Shown: one piece after another, positions 23,671 through 31,709 of the stretch
Position numbering within the stretch: the stretch's first letter is position 1
How the letters are laid out: every line of letters starts with the position of its first letter
Origin: AP-15 sp963747735
GTDB lineage: Bacteria; Pseudomonadota; Alphaproteobacteria; ATCC43930; CGMCC-115725
Assembly (NCBI GenBank): GCA_963747735.1
Contig: CAVVGE010000005.1
Coordinates: 620,001-684,000, forward strand
Reading direction: 5' to 3'
Length of the DNA: 64,000 bases
Notes under the pieces: generated by a model
What the model saw: the letters and a program-made list of their open reading frames with translations, nothing else
Told to the model about the DNA's origin: nothing
The model's database searches: none
Position numbers and translations under genes: made by a program

Positions 23671-24966
23671 TCATGCTTGCGCCGCCGCCCGCTCGCGCAG
23701 CCGGTCCCAGTAATCGAGCCGCTTTTTGACTTCGCGCTCAAACCCGCGCTCGCTCGGCCGGTAGAAATTGCGCCGCGCGGTCCCCTCGGGAAAATAATTC
23801 TGGCCGGAAAACCCTTCCTCGGTCGCATGGTCGTAGACATAGCCCTGGCCATAGCCGAGGTTGCGCATCAACCGGGTCGGCGCGTTCAGGATGTGCTTTG
23901 GCGGCATCAGCGAGCCGGTCTCCCGCGCCATCCGCCCGGCCTCGCCAAAAGCGGTGTAGGCGGCATTCGATTTGGGCGCGCTCGCGAGATAAATCACGCA
24001 TTGCGCGATCGCGAGCTCCCCTTCGGGCGAGCCGAGCCGATCATAGGCATCCCAGGCGGCGAGCGCTTGGACTATCGCTTGCGGGTCGGCAAGGCCGATA
24101 TCCTCGGCCGCGGCGCGCGTCAGCCGGCGCAGGATGTAGACCGGGTCCTCGCCGCCGGCCAGCATCCGCGCCAGCCAATAAAGAGCCGCGTCGGTGTCGG
24201 AGCCGCGCAGCGATTTGTGCAGCGCGCTGATCAGGTTGTAATGGCCTTCCTGCGCCTTGTCGTAAAGCGGCGCGCGGCGCTGCACGATCTCGGCGAGCTG
24301 TTGCGGGCCGAGCGCCGGCGCGGCCGGAAGCGCCGCGATCTCCTCGACCAGATTGAGCAGGAAACGGCCGTCGCCGTCGGCCATCGCCTTTAGCGCATTG
24401 CGGCCGTCCTCGGTCAGCGGCAGCACCCGCGCGAGACGCTCTTCGGCGCGCTGCAGCAGGGTTTCGAGAGCATCGTCGCCGAGCCGGTGCAGCACAAAAA
24501 CCTGGGTGCGCGACAACAACGCGCCGTTCAGCTCGAAAGACGGGTTCTCGGTGGTGGCGCCGACGAGGATCACGGTGCCGTCCTCGACGACCGGCAGAAA
24601 CGCGTCCTGCTGGGCCCGGTTGAAGCGGTGGATTTCGTCGACAAAAAGCAATGTCCCGCCGCCCATCTCACGCCGCTTTCTCGCGCCGTCGAACACCTTG
24701 CGCAGATCGGCGACCCCGGAAAACACCGCCGAGAGCGGCTCGAAATAAAGCTCGGTGCCGTGCGCCAGCAGCCGTGCGATCGTGGTCTTGCCGGAGCCCG
24801 GCGGCCCCCACAGGATCATCGACGAGAGGCGCCGTCCCGCCATCATCCGCCCGATCGGCCCGTCCGGCCCCAAGAGATGGTCCTGCCCCACCACCTCGGC
24901 GAGGCTGCCTGGCCGCAGCCGGTCGGCCAGCGGATGCGGCGCCTCTTTTTCAAACAGTGTGCTCAT
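23671..24966 (-). CDS. rarA: Replication-associated recombination protein A (RarA/MgsA)
   Basis: A 431-residue AAA+ ATPase with Walker A GPPGSGKTT, Walker B LLFVDEIHRFN, and the Arg-rich C-terminal half (LARMLAGGEDPVYILRRLTR, then NAPTRLMRNLGYGQGYVYDH). RarA acts at stalled replication forks together with SSB. It heads a codirectional row with the pseudouridine synthase and ATP12. Full length and all family blocks are present. Confidence 0.92.
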   Translation of the reverse strand: MSTLFEKEAPHPLADRLRPGSLAEVVGQDHLLGPDGPIGRMMAGRRLSSMILWGPPGSGKTTIARLLAHGTELYFEPLSAVFSGVADLRKVFDGARKRREMGGGTLLFVDEIHRFNRAQQDAFLPVVEDGTVILVGATTENPSFELNGALLSRTQVFVLHRLGDDALETLLQRAEERLARVLPLTEDGRNALKAMADGDGRFLLNLVEEIAALPAAPALGPQQLAEIVQRRAPLYDKAQEGHYNLISALHKSLRGSDTDAALYWLARMLAGGEDPVYILRRLTRAAAEDIGLADPQAIVQALAAWDAYDRLGSPEGELAIAQCVIYLASAPKSNAAYTAFGEAGRMARETGSLMPPKHILNAPTRLMRNLGYGQGYVYDHATEEGFSGQNYFPEGTARRNFYRPSERGFEREVKKRLDYWDRLRERAAAQA

Positions 24967-25032
24967 CGCCGCGCTGATATGGGCCGGGACGCGCGGCCGT
25001 GCAAATCCCGCTCGATTCTCGGCGGCGATGGT

Positions 25033-25458
25033 TTATGCCGCCTCGACGACGATGCCCATGCGTTTGCCGAGCGCCCGAAGCGCCGCATCGATTTGATTGA
25101 TCCGGCTTTGATGCAGCGGGTCGCGAAGACGGCGCACGGCCTTTTCATCCGTGCCGAGCCGCTGCGCCAGGGCGACGTTCGAGACCCCGCCCGACAGCAT
25201 GGTATCGTGCAATGCCAGCTTGGCCGCGACGAGAGCCGGCGGATAGGCGAGAGCGCGGCCATACGGCGGTGAGGGGCGCGGCAACGGCTCGGCGCGCTCG
25301 GTATAGAAGGAAACGGCGGTCACCAACGCATCCTCGGCCATTGCCGCAGCCTCTTCCTCGGTATCGCCTTGCGTGATTGCTTCCGGCACGTCTGGAAAAG
25401 TGACCGTGAAGCCGCCCTCGCGCTGCGGCTGCAACTCGTAAGGATAGGCATAGCGCAT
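25033..25458 (-). CDS. hicB: HicB-family antitoxin (HTH type)
   Basis: A 141-residue antitoxin with the HicB partial-RNase-H fold at the N-terminus (GGFTVTFPDVPEAITQGDTEEEAAAMAEDAL) and a C-terminal HTH (VSNVALAQRLGTDEKAVRRL) for operator binding. It would bind HicA and repress the operon. The gene follows a broken hicA with 5 bp between the hicA stop and this ATG. If hicA is truly dead, this is an orphan regulator. Confidence 0.85.
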   Translation of the reverse strand: MRYAYPYELQPQREGGFTVTFPDVPEAITQGDTEEEAAAMAEDALVTAVSFYTERAEPLPRPSPPYGRALAYPPALVAAKLALHDTMLSGGVSNVALAQRLGTDEKAVRRLRDPLHQSRINQIDAALRALGKRMGIVVEAA

Positions 25459-25463
25459 CGCTG

Positions 25464-25671
25464 TTATTCCCCGATCTCCTCGGGCTTCAGCCCGAGTTGC
25501 TTCAGGATGCCGTGCAAAGTCCCGGTTTCGATCTGTCGAGTGCCGCCCCACGACCGAGCGCCTGCCGGCAAGCACGACCTTTGTGTGGCTCCTGCCTTCT
25601 GACATTATGAACTCGAGGCCGCGCCTTGCGGCGAGACGGCGCAAACGCCGCAAAAGCTCGGCGGGCTTCAT
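25464..25671 (-). pseudogene. hicA: hicA toxin, frameshifted
   Basis: The first about 45 codons encode a HicA double-stranded-RNA-binding-fold toxin: MKPAELLRRLRRL, then EGRSHTKVVLAGRRSVVGRH with the active-site His in SHTK. After GRHS the expected QIETGTLHGILKQLGLKPEE lies in another frame, ending at a TAA at 25464. The gap is one extra or two missing bases near 25535-25540. Because the original frame has no stop, it runs straight into hicB and reads as one 212-residue HicA-HicB fusion. A GGGAG site precedes the ATG. Confidence 0.78.
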
Positions 25672-25681
25672 TCTCCCAATC

Positions 25682-25699
25682 TCGGACAGATTTGTCCGA
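25682..25699. promoter_or_regulatory. Palindromic operator candidate upstream of hicA
   Basis: TCGGACA-GATT-TGTCCGA is a perfect 7-bp inverted repeat centred about 20 bp upstream of the hicA start. Position and symmetry suit autoregulation by the HTH of HicB. It lies between hicA and the end of lipB. Confidence 0.55.
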
Positions 25700-25702
25700 T
25701 TA

Positions 25703-26404
25703 TCAATTGCCGGCTTGGTCAGCGACGGGTTGAGGCACACATGTCGGCGGCGCGCCGAACACCTCCTCGAAGGTGGTGCGCAGGGCGGCATCGACATCGC
25801 CCATTGTCGCCGGCGCGCCGAGGGCGGCGAGCGAGGTCACACCATGCCCGGAAATTTCCGGATCGATGCCGCAGGGGACGATGCCGCGGTAATGCGCGAG
25901 GTTGGGGTCGATGTTGATCGCCACGCCGTGATAGGTCACCCAGCGCCGTACCCTGACGCCGATCGCGGCGATCTTTTCTTCGTGCCCGTGATGGGCGACC
26001 CAGATGCCGACCCGGCCCTGGCGCCGCTCGCCGTTCACGCCGAACCGCGCCAATGCCCGGATCACCCATTCTTCGAGACGATGGACATGGCAGTGCACGT
26101 CCGCGCCGCGGCGCGCCAGGTCGAGCATGACATAGGCGACGCGCTGCCCCGGCCCGTGATAGGTCCAGCGCCCGCCGCGCCCGCTGCGATAGACCGGCAA
26201 CCGCCCGGGATCGAGCAACTCCTCGTCGCGCGCGCTGGTCCCGGCGGTGTAGAGCGCCGGATGCTCGAGCAGCCATACCAGCTCCGGGGCCGCGCCGGCG
26301 CGGATCGCCGCGACCCGGCCCTCCATCTCCACGACCGCGTCCGCATAGGCGATGGGGGCATCGCTCGCACGCCAATCGATCGGGCTGCCTGCGCCAGGGT
26401 CCAT
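25703..26404 (-). CDS. lipB: Octanoyltransferase
   Basis: A 233-residue LipB, which moves octanoate from acyl-carrier protein to lipoyl domains of oxo-acid dehydrogenases and the glycine cleavage system. The signature blocks are GRGGRWTYHGPGQRVAY, the Lys in EEKIAAIGVRV, and the active-site Cys in GIVPCGIDPEISG. The ATG at 26404 gives the usual family length; a GTG lies one codon upstream. It is divergent from the tRNA-Leu gene, with about 50 bp between them. Confidence 0.93.
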   Translation of the reverse strand: MDPGAGSPIDWRASDAPIAYADAVVEMEGRVAAIRAGAAPELVWLLEHPALYTAGTSARDEELLDPGRLPVYRSGRGGRWTYHGPGQRVAYVMLDLARRGADVHCHVHRLEEWVIRALARFGVNGERRQGRVGIWVAHHGHEEKIAAIGVRVRRWVTYHGVAINIDPNLAHYRGIVPCGIDPEISGHGVTSLAALGAPATMGDVDAALRTTFEEVFGAPPTCVPQPVADQAGN

Positions 26405-26454
26405 CACAGCTTGATATAGGGTTCCGGATTTGCTAATCGAGCCGCCCCAATCGT

Positions 26455-26541
26455 GCGGTCGTGGCGGAATTGGTAGACGCGCAGCGTTGAGGTCGCTGTG
26501 GGGGAAACTCCGTGGAAGTTCGAGTCTTCTCGACCGCACCA
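26455..26541 (+). tRNA. tRNA-Leu (anticodon GAG)
   Basis: A complete 87-base class II tRNA with encoded CCA end. The acceptor stem pairs GCGGTCG (26455-26461) with CGACCGC (26531-26537). The anticodon stem-loop CAGCG-TTGAGGT-CGCTG places GAG at positions 34-36, reading CUU/CUC. The long variable arm (GGGGGAAACTCC) and the T arm with GTTCGAGTC are in order. Confidence 0.95.
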
Positions 26542-26588
26542 CCTCCCTTGCCGACCGCTCTCGCCGGGTCCGTGCCCCGGCCCGATGG

Positions 26589-26608
26589 ACACCGGCGTTT
26601 GCCGGTGT
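26589..26608 (+). repeat. Short perfect hairpin between tRNA-Leu and ivd
   Basis: ACACCGGC-GTTT-GCCGGTGT is a perfect 8-bp stem with a 4-base loop. It lies 48 bp after the tRNA and 12 bp before the ivd start. It could terminate the tRNA transcript, though no T run follows; the same sequence type occurs as a dispersed palindrome in such genomes. Confidence 0.55.
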
Positions 26609-26619
26609 GACGATGGCGC

Positions 26620-27792
26620 ATGCAGAACACGCGGCTCTCGTCATTCGATTTCGATCTCGGCGCCGAGATCGATATGCTGCGCGCGAGCGTGCGCGATTTC
26701 GCCGACGACAAGATAGCGCCGCTCGCCGCCGAAATCGACAAAAGCGACCGCTTCCCGATCGAGCTGTGGCCGCAGATGGGCGCGCTCGGCCTCCACGGCA
26801 TCACCGTCGAGGAGGAATATGGCGGTGCCGGCATGGGCTATCTCGCCCATTGCGTGGCGATGGAGGAGGTGAGCCGTGCTTCGGCTTCGGTGGGCTTGAG
26901 CTATGGCGCGCATTCGAACCTCTGCGTCAACCAGATCCGCCGTAACGGCAGCGCGGCGCAAAAGCGGAAATACCTGCCAAAGCTGATCTCGGGCGAGGAT
27001 GTCGGCGCGCTGGCGATGAGCGAGCCGGGGGCCGGGTCCGACGTCGTCTCAATGCGGCTGCGCGCCGACAAAAAAGGCGAGCGATATATCCTGAACGGCA
27101 CCAAGCTGTGGATCACCAACGGCCATGTCGCCGACACGCTCGTCGTCTATGCCAAGACCCGGCCCGATGAGGGCGCGCGCGGCATCACCGCCTTTCTGAT
27201 CGAAAAAGGCTTCAAGGGTTTCCGCCCGGCGCAAAAGCTCGACAAGCTCGGCATGCGCGGCTCGCCGACCTCGGAGCTGGTGTTCGAGGAGTGCGAGGTG
27301 CCGGCCGAAAACATGCTCGGCGCCGAGGGCGAGGGCGTGCAGGTGCTGATGAGCGGGCTCGATTACGAGCGCGCGGTCCTCGCCGCCGGCCCCCTCGGCA
27401 TCATGCAGGCCTGCCTCGACCTCGTCGTCCCCTACATCCACGATCGCAAGCAGTTCGGCCAGCCGATCGGCGAGTTCCAGCTGATCCAGGCCAAGATCGC
27501 CGACATGTACACCGGCATGAACGCCTGCAAATCCTATGTCTACGCGGTGGCGCGCGCCTGCGACCGCGGCCGGACGACGAGGAAGGACGCCGCCGGCGCG
27601 ATCCTTTATGCCGCCGAAAAGGCAACATCCGCCGCGCTCGATGCGATCCAGATCCTCGGCGGCAACGGCTACATCAACGATTTCCCGGCCGGGCGCCTGC
27701 TGCGCGACGCCAAGCTCTACGAAATCGGCGCCGGCACCTCGGAAATCCGCCGCATGCTGATCGGCCGCGAAATCTTTCAGGAGACCGCGTGA
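26620..27792 (+). CDS. ivd: Isovaleryl-CoA dehydrogenase-like acyl-CoA dehydrogenase
   Basis: A 390-residue FAD enzyme of leucine breakdown, oxidising isovaleryl-CoA to 3-methylcrotonyl-CoA. Family blocks are ALAMSEPGAGSDVVSMRL, WITNGHVADTLVVYAKT and the C-terminal QILGGNGYINDFPAGRLLRD. The catalytic Glu lies in SGLDYERAVLAAGPLGIMQ, the position used by isovaleryl-CoA dehydrogenases rather than the C-terminal position of short-chain enzymes. The following ridA-type gene begins 1 bp after its stop, so they are co-transcribed. Other leucine-degradation genes are not in the window. Confidence 0.9.
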   Translation: MQNTRLSSFDFDLGAEIDMLRASVRDFADDKIAPLAAEIDKSDRFPIELWPQMGALGLHGITVEEEYGGAGMGYLAHCVAMEEVSRASASVGLSYGAHSNLCVNQIRRNGSAAQKRKYLPKLISGEDVGALAMSEPGAGSDVVSMRLRADKKGERYILNGTKLWITNGHVADTLVVYAKTRPDEGARGITAFLIEKGFKGFRPAQKLDKLGMRGSPTSELVFEECEVPAENMLGAEGEGVQVLMSGLDYERAVLAAGPLGIMQACLDLVVPYIHDRKQFGQPIGEFQLIQAKIADMYTGMNACKSYVYAVARACDRGRTTRKDAAGAILYAAEKATSAALDAIQILGGNGYINDFPAGRLLRDAKLYEIGAGTSEIRRMLIGREIFQETA

Positions 27793-27793
27793 C

Positions 27794-28183
27794 ATGCGCC
27801 GGCTGATTTCCTCCGGCTCGCCGTTCGAAGCGGCGGCGGGGTACAGCCGGGCGGTGGTCGATGGCGAATGGGTGTTTGTCGCCGGCACCACCGGGTTCGA
27901 CTATGCGCAAATGACGATCGCCGACGACCCGGCCGAGCAGGCGCGCCAAGCCCTGCGCAACATCGAAAGCGCGTTGGCCGAGGCCGGCGCGGGGCTCGGC
28001 AACGTGGTGCGGGTGCGCTATTACCTGCCCGACCTCGCCGACTGGCCAAAGATCGTGCCGGTGCTGGGCGAAGTCTTCGGCGCGATCCGTCCGGCGGCGA
28101 CGGCCCTCGTCTGCGGCCTCGTCGATCCGCGCATGAAGATCGAGATCGAGATGACGGCACGCCGCGGCAGCGTGCCCCTGTGA
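27794..28183 (+). CDS. RidA family protein
   Basis: A 129-residue YjgF/YER057c/UK114 protein. It shows GYSRAVVDGEWVFVAGTTG, QARQALRNIESALAEAGAGL and the C-terminal MKIEIEMTARRG. RidA proteins hydrolyse reactive enamines and imines from PLP enzymes; this one lacks the canonical RxG...E set in an easily recognised form, so it may belong to a non-deaminase subfamily. It begins TGACATG after ivd, implying coupling and perhaps a role in branched-chain acid metabolism. Confidence 0.85.
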   Translation: MRRLISSGSPFEAAAGYSRAVVDGEWVFVAGTTGFDYAQMTIADDPAEQARQALRNIESALAEAGAGLGNVVRVRYYLPDLADWPKIVPVLGEVFGAIRPAATALVCGLVDPRMKIEIEMTARRGSVPL

Positions 28184-28269
28184 TGCGGCCGCGGGTTGGC
28201 TTGCCGTCGCGGGCTCGTGCATGCGATCGTATTGTTCCGGTCTTGACGGGCCTCCGGTAGCGTCGCGGC

Positions 28270-28695
28270 ATGGCGATCGACCCGCTGAAAGTTGCCAAAC
28301 GATTGCGGGATGCGGGTTTCAGCGATCCGCAGGCCGAGGCAGTCGTGGCTACCTTGCAGGAGGCGTCGCAAGCCGCCGATCTCGCCACCAGGGCGGATCT
28401 GACCGAGTTCGGTGGCGCGCTTCGCGCCGAGATCGCCGAGGTCCGCGCCGAGATCGCCGAGGTTCGCGCCGAGATCAAGGCCGAGATTGCCGAGCTTCGC
28501 GCCGAGACCAAAGCGGAGATCGCCGATCTGCGCAGCGAGCTGCGCCAGTCCGAGCTGCGCCTCGAAGCCAAGCTCGAGGCGATCAAGGGGGAAATCCTGA
28601 ACCGCGTCTTCGGCCTGATCCTGGGCGCCCTGGTCGTCAATATCGTCGCAATTGTCGGTGCCGTGCTCGCGGCAGCGAAGCTCATCGGACATTGA
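28270..28695 (+). CDS. Coiled-coil DUF1640-like protein with C-terminal membrane helix
   Basis: A 141-residue protein. The N-terminus (LRDAGFSDPQAEAVVATLQEA) resembles DUF1640, a family related to mitochondrial MCUR1/CCDC90. Residues about 50-105 are a long coiled coil built from near-identical heptad-like repeats (RAEIAEV, RAEIAEV, RAEIKAE, IAELRAE), matched by DNA repeats at about 28420-28500. Residues about 112-135 form a membrane anchor. The function is unknown. A shorter protein with the same plan is at 54572-54802. Confidence 0.75.
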   Translation: MAIDPLKVAKRLRDAGFSDPQAEAVVATLQEASQAADLATRADLTEFGGALRAEIAEVRAEIAEVRAEIKAEIAELRAETKAEIADLRSELRQSELRLEAKLEAIKGEILNRVFGLILGALVVNIVAIVGAVLAAAKLIGH

Positions 28696-29005
28696 TCGAG
28701 CGCAGCTACGCGGCGACCCTCGCCCACGCCGACGCGGTCGTCGAATAAGCCCCGGCCGCCAGCCGGAAGATCCTCGCTTGCGGCGCCATTGGCCTTGCGC
28801 GCTGCGGCATGGCCAATGGCCGGTGCCAAAGGAGGCCGCCGGGCGCGCTGTTGCCGCTGACCTCCCCGTTCTCTTCCGCCGTCGATCGCCCGTCGGCCGG
28901 GGAGCACGGCGGGCGCCTCTGCACGGGACAGCCGTGCCCGATCCTTTTTGCGTCCCTGCTCGGAACGTCCCCGCCGCTGCTGTCGTTTTTCAATGGATCA
29001 AGGTC
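28696..29005. other. 310-bp gap with one strong stem, no gene seen
   Basis: No credible gene is visible in this stretch. It contains a perfect 10-bp inverted repeat, GCCATTGGCC (28785-28794) and GGCCAATGGC (28811-28820), separated by 16 bases, which could mark the end of the preceding transcript. The promoter of the following microprotein operon presumably lies here but I cannot place it. Confidence 0.5.
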
Positions 29006-29095
29006 ATGGAGGACGCAACCGTGGGGGCCATTCTGCTGTGGCTGCTCGGCGTACCGATACCGATCATCATCATCCTGCTGCTGTTGTGGCATTGA
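29006..29095 (+). CDS. 29-residue hydrophobic membrane microprotein
   Basis: An ATG preceded by AAGG opens a 29-codon gene whose product is almost entirely one membrane helix: MEDATVGAILLWLLG, then two prolines and a run of isoleucine/leucine ending LLLLWH. Small proteins with this GAILLWLLGVPIP core are widespread in proteobacteria but have no assigned function. It ends 11 bp before the next membrane-protein gene and is likely part of the same operon, so it may be a subunit or regulator of that protein. Confidence 0.7.
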   Translation: MEDATVGAILLWLLGVPIPIIIILLLLWH

Positions 29096-29106
29096 GGAGA
29101 CGGGCG

Positions 29107-30000
29107 ATGCAAACCACCTCGGTGCGGGTCCGGGAAGAGCAGGTTGTCGCTGCCGGGCTGACGCCGGCCGAGAGCCCGGTTTCGGCAATCTCATGGGCGG
29201 CGATCATCGGCGGCGCGTTTGCGATGGCGGCGATCGGGCTGATCCTTCTGGCGCTCGGCGCCGGCCTTGGCTTCGCCTCGATATCGCCGTGGTCGAATGC
29301 GGGCCCGTCGGCAACGACCTTCGGCGTCGCCGCGGCGATCTGGCTGATCGTCGTGCAGTGGCTGTCGGCGGCGTTCGGCGGCTATATCACCGGCCGGCTG
29401 CGCACGAAATGGGTCTCGGTCGCCAGCGACGAGATCTATTTTCGCGATACCGCGCACGGCTTTCTGGCCTGGGCGGTGGCGGCCGTGATCACCGCAGCGG
29501 TCCTGGCCTCGGCGGCATCGACGCTGGTCGGCGGTGCCAGCCGTGTTGCCGGCGCAGCCGCGGCATCGGCGGCGCAAGGCAACTCGGCTTCGGCGCTCGA
29601 TCCGACGGCGTATCTGGTCAACGAGCTGTTCCGCAGCGACCATCCCGATGTCAGCGGCAATCCGCAGGCGGCGCATGCCGAGGCCACCCCGATCATCGCC
29701 CGCGGACTGAGCGAAGGCAATCTGCCGGCGGCCGACAAAACCTATCTTGCCCAGCTGGTTGCCGCCCGCACCGGCCTCAGCCAGCCCGACGCGGCAAAGC
29801 GCGTCGGGAGTGTGGACACACAGGTCAATGCGGCCTGGGTCAAGACGCGCCAAGCAGCCGACCAGGCGCGTAAGGCTGCGGCCTACCTGTCGTTCTTCAT
29901 CGCCTTTTCGATGCTGATCGGCGCCTTTATCGCGGCGGTGATGGCGACTGTTGCCGGTCATCGCCGCGACGAGATGCTGGCGCTGCGGCGGCCGCTTTGA
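29107..30000 (+). CDS. Membrane protein of unknown function (PhnA-like label in relatives)
   Basis: A 297-residue protein with about five membrane segments: three near the N-terminus (WAAIIGGAFAMAAIGLILLAL, TTFGVAAAIWLIVVQWLSAAF, GFLAWAVAAVITAAVLA), a soluble loop of about 130 residues, and one or two helices at the end (YLSFFIAFSMLIGAFIAAV). FGGYITGRLRTKW after helix 2 is a conserved-looking loop. I recall similar proteins being labelled PhnA-like, which says nothing about function. Preceded by the membrane microprotein gene. Confidence 0.7.
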   Translation: MQTTSVRVREEQVVAAGLTPAESPVSAISWAAIIGGAFAMAAIGLILLALGAGLGFASISPWSNAGPSATTFGVAAAIWLIVVQWLSAAFGGYITGRLRTKWVSVASDEIYFRDTAHGFLAWAVAAVITAAVLASAASTLVGGASRVAGAAAASAAQGNSASALDPTAYLVNELFRSDHPDVSGNPQAAHAEATPIIARGLSEGNLPAADKTYLAQLVAARTGLSQPDAAKRVGSVDTQVNAAWVKTRQAADQARKAAAYLSFFIAFSMLIGAFIAAVMATVAGHRRDEMLALRRPL

Positions 30001-30012
30001 CCGCCGGTGCGA

Positions 30013-30978
30013 TCACTCGGGATCGGGCTCTGCCAGCACTTCGGCAAACAGCGTGCGGTCGATGTTCCCGCCGGTCTGGATCACCGCGACCCGCTTGCCT
30101 TTGAGCCGGTCGCGCTCCTGCAATGCCGCAGCGAGGGCAGCGGCGCCGGCACCCTCGGCGAGATTGTGCGTGTCGGTGAAGAGGACGCGCATGGCGTGGC
30201 GGATCTCGGCGTCGGAGACGGTCACGATGCGCGCGGCGCTGCGGCGGATGAGGTCGAGCGCGCTCGTATCGGGCACCCGCACCGCCAGCCCGTCGGCGAT
30301 CGTCTCGGCCGAGTTGGTGCTGACCGGCGCGCCGGCCGCGACAGACAGCGCATAGGTCGGCGCATTCTCGGCGACGACCCCGATGATCTCGGCCGTGGCG
30401 CCCAATGCCTCGCGCGCCGCGATCACGCCGGAAATGCCGCTGCCGAGCCCGATCGGCACATAGACCGCGTCGAGATCGGACACCGCGCGAAACAGCTCGA
30501 GCCCGTAGCTCGCCACCCCCCGCACCAGCAGCGGATGGTAGGAGCGCACCAGATGCAGCCGCTCGCTCCGGGCGAGATCGACCGCATGCTCGTACGCCGC
30601 CTGGAAATCGTGGCCGGCCTCGACGAGCCGCCCGCCAAACGCGACCACCGCCCGGTTCTTTTCGACGCTGTTGCCGTGCGGCGCGACAATTGTCGCGGCG
30701 AGGCCGAGGCGCTGCGCGGCAAAAGCGATGCTCTGCCCGTGATTGCCGCGGGTCGCGGTGACGACGCCGCGGATCGCGGGCTCGGCCCGCCGCACCTCGT
30801 CGAGATAAACCAGCCCTCCGCGCAGCTTGAACGCGCCGATCGGCGTGTGGTTCTCATGCTTGACCCAGAGCTCGGCGCCGACCCGCGCCGACAATAGCGG
30901 CCAGCAATATTGCGGTGTCGGGGCGATGACCCGGTGCACCAGCTCCGCCGCCCGTTCGAGTGTCGCGAGATCGTCCAT
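30013..30978 (-). CDS. Threonine dehydratase/serine racemase-type PLP enzyme
   Basis: A 321-residue fold-type II PLP enzyme. The PLP Lys is in PIGAFKLRGG; the phosphate-binding glycine loop is GLGSGISG, and ATRGNHGQS is the substrate loop. Without the C-terminal ACT-like regulatory domain it resembles catabolic threonine dehydratase or 3-hydroxyaspartate/serine dehydratases; the exact substrate is uncertain. Convergent with the membrane protein gene, 12 bp apart. Confidence 0.87.
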   Translation of the reverse strand: MDDLATLERAAELVHRVIAPTPQYCWPLLSARVGAELWVKHENHTPIGAFKLRGGLVYLDEVRRAEPAIRGVVTATRGNHGQSIAFAAQRLGLAATIVAPHGNSVEKNRAVVAFGGRLVEAGHDFQAAYEHAVDLARSERLHLVRSYHPLLVRGVASYGLELFRAVSDLDAVYVPIGLGSGISGVIAAREALGATAEIIGVVAENAPTYALSVAAGAPVSTNSAETIADGLAVRVPDTSALDLIRRSAARIVTVSDAEIRHAMRVLFTDTHNLAEGAGAAALAAALQERDRLKGKRVAVIQTGGNIDRTLFAEVLAEPDPE

Positions 30979-31011
30979 CGCGCTGCATTCGCCCCGGTTT
31001 CGCGCGCGCAG

Positions 31012-31524
31012 TCAACCCGCTCGGGCCCGCATCGCCCCGCCGCCCTTGGCATCTTGCTGGATCGTGGACGCTCGGGCGCAGGGTTCCCCGATTGCCTGAA
31101 TGCTCGCGGCCAGACGCGGTCTCGCGCGAAGAGCCGCGCCAGCCAGCAGCCCCAGCGCAACCAGCAAAATGCCGGGCGGCTCCACCACCGGTGCCGGGGG
31201 CATCGGATCATCGGGAAGGTTTTGCCCTCCGCCGGGATCGAGGCTGAGCAAAGGGTCCACCGGCGCTGCCGGCCAATCCGGCTCGAACGAGATCGGGATG
31301 TCCGGAAACCCGTTGCTTTCGCTGGGTCCGGCTTTACCAAGGGGCGGCGCCTGGGCCCCTGCGCCGTCGACGACCGAGCCCGCTCCGCCGGCAAAGCCGA
31401 GGCCGACCGCGACGCAGACCCTGATCGCGACCGCGCGCGTCGGCACCGCCACGAGCGCAGGCGCGATCTTGCGATGGGCAAGGTGAAATGCATGAGCCAA
31501 ACCACGCTTCAGAACGCGATGCAT
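31012..31524 (-). CDS. Small PEP-CTERM-like exported protein
   Basis: A 170-residue protein with a positively charged N-terminus and hydrophobic segment (IRVCVAVGLGFAGGAGSVV, about residues 31-49), a proline-rich middle, and near residue 125 the segment VVEPPGILLVALGLLAGAAL followed by RARPRL, which resembles a PEP-CTERM tail but is followed by about 25 more residues. The ATG at 31524 puts the signal peptide nearer the N-terminus than an alternative at 31569. The extra C-terminal residues may be a frame artefact. Confidence 0.55.
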   Translation of the reverse strand: MHRVLKRGLAHAFHLAHRKIAPALVAVPTRAVAIRVCVAVGLGFAGGAGSVVDGAGAQAPPLGKAGPSESNGFPDIPISFEPDWPAAPVDPLLSLDPGGGQNLPDDPMPPAPVVEPPGILLVALGLLAGAALRARPRLAASIQAIGEPCARASTIQQDAKGGGAMRARAG

Positions 31525-31709
31525 TCTCGCGCCGAGCGCAGCAGGCACAAAAAAGCAATGAATCAGCATCTAGTAAGATGTCTTTATGTAAAATGGGCAT
31601 CAGAATTGTCGGTGCAACCGCTTGGAGACCCGGCCGCCTCGGAGTAAAATGTCTGATGTGGCGTCGGTTAATGTAGGGATATTGTCGAAAATTTCTAATA
31701 AATTCGTGG

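Noticed and set aside
26455..26541. tRNA-Leu as attachment site of an integrated element
   Set aside because: No integrase gene and no repeated tRNA 3' end were seen nearby; flanks are ordinary chromosomal genes.
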